Part shown: positions 56,214-64,000 of the stretch, one piece after another
Layout of the letters: each line of letters begins with the position of its first letter
How positions within the stretch are numbered: position 1 is the first letter of the stretch
Source: Cafeteria roenbergensis
Taxonomy: Eukaryota > Sar > Bigyra > Bicosoecida > Cafeteriaceae
Assembly: GCA_008330645.1 (NCBI GenBank)
Contig: VLTN01000018.1
Span: forward strand, 124,001 to 188,000
Direction: 5' to 3'
DNA length: 64,000 bases
Translations under genes and position numbers: made by a program
Notes under the pieces: generated by a model
What the model was told of the DNA's origin: nothing
What the model saw: the letters and a program-made list of their open reading frames with translations, nothing else
Database searches by the model: none

Positions 56214-58805
56214 TCACTGCTCCCGCACGCGCAGGAAGACGCGCTTGAGCGTGCGCGCCTCCACCATCACGTTGTGCACGGCCGGGTCCACCGGAACAGC
56301 GTCGGCTTGCTCGATGCGCGTGACCACGGACTTGCCGGCCGCCGCCACGCCGTCCAGGAACTCCATGAGCATTGCAAATGTGGAGTCCTTGAGCACGACC
56401 ATGTGCTTGGCCATGCCCTCGGCGAGGCCGAGCAAGCAGCGCTTGGCGTAGAACCAGGTGTCGGTGCCGAGCTTGCGGCTGAAGGGTTCGAGGCTCTTGA
56501 CGACGCGGCCGATGCCGAACTCAAAGTTCCCCTTGGCGCAGTAGAGGGTTCCGATGACCAGGTTGACGATGCACAGGTGGAACACAGGCTTGTCGTCCCC
56601 GTCGTCGATCAAGGCCTTCTCGGCCTGCTCGATGCGCCGCATCAGCTCCTCCGCGACCTCGTTGCTGGCCGTCATGATATAGGCGACGCAGAGGTTCGCA
56701 AGGATGATCGCGGTCACGTCGAGCAGCTTTTCGCTCTTGCTCACCACGGGCTCGTAGTGGCGGATAGCGTCCTCGTACCGCTCAGTCATGAAGCATACGT
56801 GCGCCACGTTGAGCTTCCAGGTGGGGTGCTCGGAGCAGAATTCGGCCGACTGCCTGAAGAGCCTCTCGACCATGTCCCAGTGCTCGCGGTCCCAGTAGAC
56901 CTTGGTCATGCCCATGAGCACGGGAATGAACCGCTCCAGCGCGCTGTCGTACTCCTCGAGGCACCGCTTGATGGAGGCGCCGTCCTGGAACAGGCGCGCG
57001 TCCTGGATGCTCTTGGTGAACTTCCGCAGGCTGTCGATGTGCCGCGAGGTGAGCGCGTCAAACTTGCGGAACGCCTCCGCGGGGGACGTCTGCACGGTGA
57101 TGCTGGCCTCGATGAAGTCCGCGAGGTCCGGCTCGAGGTGCTTGTAGGCCAGGTGGGCGTTCTCGGCCAGGATATCGGCCGCCAGGTCGAACGCCTCGTG
57201 CTTGAGGTAGAGCAGGAGCAGGTTTCGGAGGGTCTCGTGGGGGAAAGGAGGGTTCTGAAGCAGGAAGTTGAGCTTGCGGAACCCGGCCTGCGGGTCCGAC
57301 TCGAAGTGCACGAGCGCCTGGTTGTGCAGCGTCACCGGGTCGAGCTCCTCCTCAGCACTGCGGGCGAGGGCGGGGGGGCAGTGGGGCAGCACAGCGGGGA
57401 GGGGGGAGGTGGGGGGGGGGGGGAGGGGATAAGGGGCTGGCTGGCTGGCTGGCTGGCTGGAGCGAATCCTGCGGCGGGCGGGGACGGAGGAAACGACCAC
57501 GGGGCAGCAAGGGCCCTCCCGAGCTGGTGCCTACGGCTGCAGCATAGGTTGCGGTGGCGGCTCACCGCGGGGGCATGTCGGAGAGGGCTTCGGCAGCGGA
57601 GGACTGGTTTCCGAACTTGAACTCGATGGCGGCGCGCAGGTTGAACGCCTCCACCAGCGCGGTTTCGCGTAGAATCTGGGTGTTGCCGACGCTACGAGTC
57701 TGCGGGCCGGGAACGGTGTCGACGGGGGCGGCGGGGGCACGCGGGGTGGCGAGGGTCCTGGTCGCGAAGGCGGTGCGCGGATCGGGCGGGAGCGTGCGCG
57801 CAGGCCACGGAGGGAAGAGCGTGGCGCACGCCCGCAGGAGTGGCTGCAGCTGCTGGCAGCCAGGCTCATCGCCAGCGGGCGCGCAGGCGCGGTTGCTCGC
57901 GCGGGGCTTACGTCCAGGCCTCCCGTGTTGGAGCCAACGCTGAGCTCTGGGTGCTCGCGGACGCCCCGCTCGATGATGTCGCCCACCAGCTCGAGCGCGC
58001 GGCGGTACTCCCCCGCCTGGTAGTGGCAAAGCGCGATGCCGTAGGCGACGGACGCTTGCCAGCCCAAGATGCCGGCCGCCTCCTCGAACTTGGCGCGGGC
58101 CTCGTCCGTCTTGCCCTCCTTGAAGCGGATGCACGCGGTCCCGATGAGGGAGTCGGCGTCCGTTGCGTCGCCCTCGCTGAGGAGGCTCTCGCAGGCGGAG
58201 ACGTCGTCCTCCTCGTACTTGATCGCCGCTTGCAGCATGGACATGCGCTGCGAGTGCTCAGCGCCATCCACGCTCATGGCCACCTTGGAGGCGTCAGCGT
58301 AGATCCCGGCCTTGTAGAGGCTCTGCGCGTAGTAGATCTTGTACTCTTCCACCTCGGGGTGGAACTGCACGAGCTGCTCGTACGTCTGCGGGCGGCGCGA
58401 GCAGCGGGCGCACGATCAACGGGAGCAACTGCTGGAAAAAGCCTGCTGCCCGGCGCAAGCACGCCACCAGCGCCTCAGGGCTCCCTCCTCACGCACGCAC
58501 GTCACTTCGCAAGCCCCCAGAACGGGCTGGTGGCCGGAGCCACGAAGCCGCGAGCTCACCTGGGTGGCTGCCCGAAAGTCTTGCAGGTAGTAGTAGCAGT
58601 AGCCCAGGAGCGACAGCGCCGCGCGGGAGCGAGGGAAGTTCTGCAGCTCAACGTTGAGCAGCCCCACAGCGTCCGCATACTTTTGCTCCCGGATGAGGCC
58701 GTAAATGGTCGCCGTGGCCTTGCCCTCGGGGATGCCCGCGCGCCCGGCAATGCCTCCCATGCCCATCGCGGTTCCCATCCCCGTGCGAGGCACCGCAGTT
58801 GCCAT
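56214..58805 (-). CDS. IFT70: Intraflagellar transport protein IFT70 (TTC30/DYF-1), 665 aa, 4 exons
   Basis: Exons in coding order are 58560-58805, 57912-58385, 57566-57699 and 56214-57357 (phases 0, 0, 2; donors GTGAGC, GTAAGC, GTGAGC; acceptors all CGCAG). The splices restore family motifs: SLLGYCYYYLQDFRAATQ joined to TYEQL, SNTGGLD joined to TRSVGNT, and LSDMPPR joined to AEEELDPVTLHNQAL. The protein is a TPR superhelix wrapping IFT52 in the IFT-B core, needed to build cilia and flagella. Highly conserved stretches include LLLLYLKHEAFDLAADILAE, CIVNLVIGTLYCAKGNFEFG and LGTDTWFYAKRC. Its length equals the human protein. The only visible departure is a short Gly/Met-rich N-terminus. Confidence 0.96.
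57411..57460. repeat. Poly-G and (CTGG)n repeats in the last IFT70 intron
   Basis: A run of 13 G (57411-57423) and about six CTGG units (57436-57460) fall inside the 208-bp intron. In transcript sense they read as a C-rich tract upstream of the acceptor, so they may serve as the pyrimidine tract. Confidence 0.85.
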
Positions 58806-59059
58806 GCTTCCTCCGAGCAAGCACGCCCACGGCCTGTTGTGTAACCGACTGCGGAGCCGGCCCGAGCTGGCCGGTTGTGCCGCGGCACTGGACGGGCGCG
58901 AGCCCGCTGCCCGTTCGGCACGCGGCCGTTGCCGGCGACTCTGCCAACCGTGGCTTCCGTCGATTGTGTACCCGCCGCGCAGCTGGGCTGCGAGCCCACT
59001 CGCCCAAGCGCACAGCGCGCCAACTCTGTCGCGCTCGCGTCGGCTGGGCGGCTGTTAAC
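58806..59059. promoter_or_regulatory. Shared upstream region of IFT70 and a membrane-protein gene
   Basis: 254 bp between divergent ATGs. No known motif (for example an X-box) was recognised by eye. The call rests on geometry. Confidence 0.4.
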
Positions 59060-60596
59060 ATGTCAGCTCGACGGCCTCGCGTCATTCGCAAGGAGTTTAC
59101 AACGGGGGACGGGCTCGACCTGGGCAAACCGGTGAACATTTCCACGCGCTTTGCCAACGAGTACCCGCCAGAGTGCGCGCTGGACATGGTCAAGTCACGC
59201 CTGGACTACCATGGGCGGCCCGCGGGTGCCCCTGGGGCGGACCGCCGGCTTGCCACGTTCTCGCGAGGAATTTGGGTCCAGCGCTTGGCCACCTTTCTGT
59301 TCAGCGTCACTATCATCGTGACAGCGAGCGGCATGCTGTCCTTCTGCCTGTTTCGGGACTACTGCTTCCGCAACAAGCCTGCGGCATCCCCGGTCGTTCT
59401 CGTGCTGGCCTTCCCGGTCGCTGCGGTGGTGATATTCTGCCTTGGCCCGCTCGGCCTCACTGCGATTTCGCTGCGCATGCGTGGATGCATGGCGTTCACG
59501 GTGCTCTTTCTCGTCGCGTGCTGCGTGACGCTGCTTGTGGGCAGCATCTTGGCCCTGACAACGCTTGAGCCGGACACGATTTCTCGCGTTTCGACAGCAG
59601 GCTGGGCGAGCCTCTCGCCGCTGGAGAAGCGGGCGTACACAGGCGGCATCGGTGAGGAGGTCGACACACGCCTCTGCGGCGCCAGGCTTTGCGTTCCTCC
59701 TCTTTCCCCGTGCCGCCATCGCCCCGCTCGGCTCGCGCCCCCTGTCCCAGCCCTCGCTGCCTGGTCTCACTCCACCCCCGCCCCGCCCGGCTCTGCCCGG
59801 CTCCCCTCCTCCCCTTGCCGCAGAAGAGCTCCGCTCTGTGATTGAGGGCGACGCCATAGTGGTCGGCACCTTCGGCGTCCTCGCCAGCGTGCTTCTGACG
59901 CTTGCAACCATCTTCTCGGCCGCCACGTGGACCCAGTGGGGTCCGTACGGCACGGACGAAGGGTGCTGCGGCTCCTCTCACACCGGGCCGCTTCGAAGGC
60001 TCGACGGACGCTTCACGGCGGCAGAGCAGCGGGAGCACGAGGAGCTGTCTGGGGCAACGGAGCGTGCGGCGGAGGCCGAGCGGGAGGCCGCAGAGGAGGA
60101 CGCGGACCAGGCGCAGCAGCGGCAGAGCCGGAGACGGCTTGCCGAGCAGAGGCGAATCGCGAGGGAAGGGGCAAGGGCCGCTGAGGGAAAGCAGGCCGAA
60201 GCGGGCGGCGAGGCCGCCGCCGGGGACGCCAAGGACGCCTCTGCGAGCGACGAAGACGACTCGGGCGCCGAGGGGGGTGCAGCTCGGGGAAGCAGCAGGG
60301 CAGGGTGGGGTCGACGCGGCTCGCGTGGGGAGGACTCCGACGGCGCCGCCGGTGCTTCGGCAGACGAGAAAGCAGCTGACGACGGCGGCGGCGGCAGGGG
60401 TGGCAGCGGCCGACGAAGCGAGCCTGGGGCCGGCGGCGGAGGGCCGCTGCGGCCGCAGCGGCCCTCCGCCTCTGAGCGCGGGCACGGCGCTGCTGGCGCG
60501 ACTGCCGGCGCCGCCGACGACGACGACGACAGCGCACCGCCGGTCCCGCCGCGGCGGCGGGGTGGCTCCGACGCCAAGGGTTCGCGCCAGCGCTAG
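59060..60596 (+). CDS. Four-helix membrane protein with charged tail, 454 aa, 2 exons
   Basis: Exons are 59060-59651 and 59824-60596 (GTGAGG/CCGCAG, phase 1). Hydrophobic segments include FLFSVTIIVTASGMLSFCLF, VVLVLAFPVAAVVIFCLG and FTVLFLVACCVTLLVGSILAL in exon 1, and VVGTFGVLASVLLTLATIFS at the start of exon 2. A long cytosolic-looking tail then begins with a Glu/Ala/Arg helix, probably coiled coil, and continues as acidic and Gly/Ser/Arg-rich low complexity. It is tetraspan-like, but the tetraspanin CCG motif is absent. Family unknown. A perfect 36-bp palindrome lies in the tail-coding part. Confidence 0.78.
60435..60470. repeat. Perfect 36-bp palindrome inside a coding exon
   Basis: Sixteen bases (GGCGGAGGGCCGCTGC), the self-complementary centre GGCC, then the exact reverse complement. 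With more than 85% GC it could form a very stable hairpin in DNA or mRNA. Confidence 0.95.
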
Positions 60597-60715
60597 AGGC
60601 GCCCGCCGGCCTCGACCGCGGTGTGATGCGGGACCCAGCATCGGCGCGCTGGGCAGGCAGCCCTAGCTGGCCCTGGCTCCAGCTTCGGCTCCAGCCGGCG
60701 GCTGCCTTGCCGGTG

Positions 60716-62773
60716 TCACCGCAGCGGGTGGCGCGTGCTGGCTGGGGACGCCGCGCGTCGGTCCGGGCTCCGCTGCCCTCCCCTCCTGGCTCTCACAGGC
60801 AGGTCCTGCGCAACGGCACCTGGCGAGCCTGGGGACCCCGGGCGGCCAGTTGATGATGCCTGCATGGCCCACGTTGGGGCGGGCGAGACTGAGAATCCGC
60901 CTGGACTGCTGCCTGCCGAGTCGAGCACCATAGGCGCCGCTGCCACGTCCCCTGAGCTGCCCACGCCGCCCCCTCCCCAGCGGCGATTGGGCGCAGGGCC
61001 AGCACTCGCAGCAGCATTGCCATCGTCGCCGCCGATGGCGGCGCCGGCGGCGGCCGCAGCAGCTCTGGCGTGGGATTCGGGCCGCGGCCGCTGGCGCCTC
61101 TGCACCGGCGTCAGCAGCACCGGGCCCGCGCTGGACGTTGGCTTGCCGCGCCTGGGCTGGCTTTCGAGGCGCTCGGCCTCGGCACGCTCCTTCCGCTGTT
61201 GCAGCATTCCGGCTGGAAGCACGCGCTTGAGAGCGCGCAGCTGCTCTACGAGCGGTGCGTCGGCGGGAAGCACCGCAACCTGGTGCCTGGACCGCCTGAG
61301 GGCGTGCGCCTCGTCGCGCAGCTGACTCTGAGCCTCCACCAGCGGCCGCAGGCGGGGAAGGCGGGCCATCACGGCGGGGTGAAGCCTTGCAGCGTCTGGC
61401 AGTGTCGCCTGGGGGTCGTTTTCCGCGGCATCGGCTAGCGGCTTGGCCTGCTTGCGTGGGGTCCTCCGCAGCCTCGCCCTGGTCGTGGCAGAGTGCGCGA
61501 GCTCGGGAAGTGGTGTGTGGTATCCCAACACGGTGGTGCCCCGCACGATGGCCTTGGTCAAGGCCTTGGCCCGACGCCTCCAAAACCGCACGCCAAATGT
61601 CCGGCGCTGGAAAAACTCCCTTGCCTCCCGCAGCGACGTGAGCATTGCAGGCTCGTCCTTGCACACCCGGACAAAGTCCTCCAGCACCATGAAACACCCG
61701 TAGCCTGAGTACTGCGAGTAGCTCAGCTGCGCTCGCCGGCGCTCTCGCAGGCCCATGACGTTTCGGCGGAGCGCTGCGTCGTCGGGGGTCGCGTCTTCCT
61801 TCATGAAGTCGGGAAAGTCCCGCTCGAACCGCTCAAGCGCAATGCACGGCTCCCCGTCAAACTCCCCCATGGCCAAGTGCGCAAAAGCCATCTGCACCAG
61901 CTCTGCGTCTGATGCCACGCACAGGTTATGAATGGTCCACACGAACTCGTCGTAGCGAAGCTTGCCCTCCTGGCGCGGAGCGCTGAATGTCATCACGAGC
62001 TGGAACATCCCGCTTTTGGGAACCCTCGCTGACAATAAGGAGGACACGTCGCGAGATAAATCGCGCAGAGTCACGTACCCTTTGGAGAGCAGGTCAAAGT
62101 CTGCGAAGAGCCTGATCAGCTTCACCGTGTCTGGGCGACTCAGGGGCAGCAGCAGCCCCACTGATACCCGCGAGAGGGATGCAGCTGCAGCCGCATGCAC
62201 TTTGGAGTGCTCCAGCAGCGCCCGCCCGTGCCACACTAGCGCTTCGGCGCGAGCCGTCAGGGCGTCGGCGGCGCCTGGCCTGGAGCGTGCCGACGGAGCC
62301 ACGCCTGGCCCGCGGGGGCAACAGCCCCGCGGGCTGACGACCCTTGCCTGGAGGAGCACGACGCACACGCGGAGCTCTTCGCCAGGCCTATCGATGTGTA
62401 GTACGTGCTCGAGCGGCCACCACGGAGGCAGCGGAGGCCCGGCGTCGTCGGGGTGAACCACCTTGACCCCGTTTTCCGGCAAGCCCGCGCTAGACACAGC
62501 CGCTGACGACACAAGAACATAACCCGACTTGAATCGGTCCTCGGGTGGCTCTCCCGGAGCGGCAGCGCGCCTGCGTAGGTCTTCCGCACGGTCTTGCATT
62601 CGGGGGTTTCGCTCCGCCGTTTTGATGTCAAGCCTCAGGACCAAGAATCGCAGCGCGTTCAGCAGCTGAATGTCCGACCAGTGCCACATGTCCGACACCC
62701 GGGCAGGCCACGGCACCGGTACCAAGGGCGCTGCGCCCTCGGGAATGTCGGGCAAGGAGGGTCCGCAGCCCAT
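60716..62773 (-). CDS. N-myristoylated EF-hand-like protein, 685 aa
   Basis: Single exon. It begins MGCGPS: Gly2 with Ser6 fits N-myristoylation and Cys3 fits palmitoylation, so membrane attachment is likely. Residues about 210-330 resemble paired EF-hands of the calcineurin-B or frequenin type (KLIRLFADFDLLSKGYVTLRD; LRYDEFVWTIHNLC; ELVQMAFAHLAMGEFDGEPC). The calcium-loop acids are incomplete, however, so Ca2+ binding is doubtful. The C-terminal third is basic and Ala/Pro/Ser/Gly-rich. No enzymatic domain is visible. A GC hairpin at 62308-62334 lies in the frame. The role is unknown, with regulatory or scaffold function plausible. Confidence 0.72.
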   Translation of the reverse strand: MGCGPSLPDIPEGAAPLVPVPWPARVSDMWHWSDIQLLNALRFLVLRLDIKTAERNPRMQDRAEDLRRRAAAPGEPPEDRFKSGYVLVSSAAVSSAGLPENGVKVVHPDDAGPPLPPWWPLEHVLHIDRPGEELRVCVVLLQARVVSPRGCCPRGPGVAPSARSRPGAADALTARAEALVWHGRALLEHSKVHAAAAASLSRVSVGLLLPLSRPDTVKLIRLFADFDLLSKGYVTLRDLSRDVSSLLSARVPKSGMFQLVMTFSAPRQEGKLRYDEFVWTIHNLCVASDAELVQMAFAHLAMGEFDGEPCIALERFERDFPDFMKEDATPDDAALRRNVMGLRERRRAQLSYSQYSGYGCFMVLEDFVRVCKDEPAMLTSLREAREFFQRRTFGVRFWRRRAKALTKAIVRGTTVLGYHTPLPELAHSATTRARLRRTPRKQAKPLADAAENDPQATLPDAARLHPAVMARLPRLRPLVEAQSQLRDEAHALRRSRHQVAVLPADAPLVEQLRALKRVLPAGMLQQRKERAEAERLESQPRRGKPTSSAGPVLLTPVQRRQRPRPESHARAAAAAAGAAIGGDDGNAAASAGPAPNRRWGGGGVGSSGDVAAAPMVLDSAGSSPGGFSVSPAPTWAMQASSTGRPGSPGSPGAVAQDLPVRARRGGQRSPDRRAASPASTRHPLR

Positions 62774-62985
62774 GGTCGCGAGCGCACCGCGGCCAGCTCA
62801 AGGCCGCGCCACCCTCCTTTGCCTGTCGCTCTGGGTGGCGCGTGCGGCACGCGACAGGCTCGCGCTTTGCTTGCAGGAAAGGTGGCAACCGTGTGCTTGC
62901 GCTCGCTTGCTTGCTTCAATGGCGGGCAGAGCGCACATTCGATTCTTGCATCTTAAGCAACGGGACAAACGCACAGCCGGCTGGA

Positions 62986-64000
62986 CTAGTCGAATTCGCC
63001 GTACGCGGCCCGGGTCGTTGCCTTGGGTGCTGGTGTCTGCGGCGCTGCTTCGACGCCGTGGGCTTGCAGCCGAACCGCCGCCGCAATACGGCTCAGCTCG
63101 GCAACGACCTCCGTGCTCTTGGGCCGCTGCGTGGGGTCATACGAGCAGCAGCGGGCGATGAGCACCGCAAGCGAGCGGGGCATCGCCCTGGCGGCTTCAT
63201 AGTCTTCCTTTTCGAACTGGTCGTCGTCGTCAGACATTGCGGCGTCGCCAGCGAGCGCCACCTCAAAGTCCGCGCCGTCTGCAGATGACACTCCAGTGTT
63301 CACGCCAAACCCAGCAGACTGCGTGGACTGCAGTCCGGCCTGCGGCGGGTGGGAGCCGGACTCTCCCTCGAACCAAGCGAGGTCCGTCCAGTCCCGACCG
63401 CCCACCTCGCACTCGGCCTCGGCCTCGGCCGCCCCCGCCTCCGCCTGCCCCATCTCCTCGAGGCTGCGGTGCGCGGCAGCGTCCGCCTCCTCGACGAGAC
63501 GCGCTTCCAGGGGCCCGGGAAGGCGGCGCTCCGTCACAATGCAGCGGCTGATGTCCATCACCTCCACGTCGCCACCGAAGGGAGGCAGGAGCGTCACCGT
63601 CTCCCACATGAGCACCCCAAAGCTGAACACGTCCTGGGCGAGATCATTTTGCAAAGCCAAGGCCGTTTCGGCGGCAGTGGGGGGTGCGGCGCGCGGCGTC
63701 TGCCCCCCTCGGCGCTGGTCCCGGCGCTGGCGCCGCGCCTTCCTCGACACCCACACTTCCGGCGCGCGGTACTGCATCGTGGTCGCGAACTTGCTCGTCT
63801 TGGTGGCCTGCTCGGCCACGCTGCGCACCTTGGAAAGGCCAAAGTCGCTGATCATGGCCCGGGTTCGAGACTGGTCGAGCAGGATGTTGTCTGGCTTGAG
63901 GTCCCGGTGCGCAATCGGCTGGCGCGTGTGCTGCTCCGCGTGCAAGAAGGCCAGCCCCGACGCGATGTCGGTCAGCAGGGCCATGCGGCTGGTGAGGGGA
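62986..64000 (-). CDS. Protein kinase, TKL-like, C-terminal part (cut by window edge)
   Basis: The gene runs off the right edge; its ATP-binding N-lobe is outside. Visible in order are ALLTDIASGLAFLH, HRDLKPDNILL, SDFGLSK, the activation segment ending in YRAPEVW, DVFSFGVLMWE, and the closing CCSYDPTQRPK. This order and the LxxALDIAxGLxYLH-like helix suggest a TKL or plant-receptor-like kinase. The catalytic Asp residues and the APE are intact. About 150 acidic, Ala/Glu-rich residues are inserted between helix F and the last helices. The bases at 63988-64000 read as a possible splice acceptor (CTCACCAG) in coding sense, so an intron may begin at the edge. Confidence 0.88.
   Translation of the reverse strand, partial: PLTSRMALLTDIASGLAFLHAEQHTRQPIAHRDLKPDNILLDQSRTRAMISDFGLSKVRSVAEQATKTSKFATTMQYRAPEVWVSRKARRQRRDQRRGGQTPRAAPPTAAETALALQNDLAQDVFSFGVLMWETVTLLPPFGGDVEVMDISRCIVTERRLPGPLEARLVEEADAAAHRSLEEMGQAEAGAAEAEAECEVGGRDWTDLAWFEGESGSHPPQAGLQSTQSAGFGVNTGVSSADGADFEVALAGDAAMSDDDDQFEKEDYEAARAMPRSLAVLIARCCSYDPTQRPKSTEVVAELSRIAAAVRLQAHGVEAAPQTPAPKATTRAAYGEFD

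Noticed and set aside
1-64000. Transposon, retroelement or virus-like insertion
   Set aside because: I found no reverse transcriptase, integrase, transposase, capsid or polymerase motifs, no long terminal repeats, and no abrupt low-GC island.

Overview
The window looks like nuclear DNA of a GC-rich, gene-dense, flagellated unicellular eukaryote. I find 22 protein-coding genes on both strands (one cut by the right edge) and 19 short introns with very uniform borders: GTGAG or GTAAG at the 5' end and nearly always CGCAG at the 3' end. An IFT70 gene implies a cilium or flagellum. Several products carry mitochondrial-type leaders. Squalene synthase is fused to IPP isomerase, an arrangement known from diatoms, haptophytes and related algae. 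A heterotrophic stramenopile (bicosoecid type) or a haptophyte would fit, but that placement is inference. I see no virus-like element, transposon, CRISPR array or organellar DNA.

Layout. 0.4-6.3 kb: a BIRC6-type E2 ubiquitin-conjugating enzyme and a PPR-like protein, both +. 6.8-25.9 kb: three genes for consecutive steps of sterol synthesis, all on the + strand. They are squalene epoxidase, an oxidosqualene cyclase and an IPP isomerase-squalene synthase fusion. Between them lie a surface protein with ELWxxD repeats (-), an ankyrin protein (-), a Nop12/RBM34-like RNA-binding protein (-) and a GNB1L/Asa1-like WD40 protein (+). 26.4-28.7 kb (-): mitochondrial 2,4-dienoyl-CoA reductase and a small membrane protein. 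29.4-40.6 kb (+): a four-helix membrane protein, a dual-specificity phosphatase, an RsmH/METTL15-type rRNA methyltransferase, a multi-spanning membrane protein and an ankyrin-AAA+ protein. 40.7-58.8 kb (-): a 1,512-residue ankyrin-kinase, a tandem pair of tRNA-like elements, an intron-free 9.75-kb reading frame for a giant disordered/coiled-coil protein, and IFT70. 59.1-64.0 kb: another four-helix membrane protein (+), a myristoylated EF-hand-like protein (-) and the C-terminal part of a TKL-like kinase (-).

How the genes work together. The clearest functional group is the sterol set: IPP/DMAPP isomerisation, farnesyl-PP to squalene, squalene to 2,3-oxidosqualene, then cyclisation, all inside about 19 kb. 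The cyclase keeps the cycloartenol-synthase tyrosine but has Asn and Val at the two positions where changes convert the plant enzyme to a lanosterol synthase, so I predict a lanosterol-type product. The other genes are mostly housekeeping (ubiquitin, rRNA, mitochondria, flagellum, signalling), and neighbours show no obvious shared pathway.
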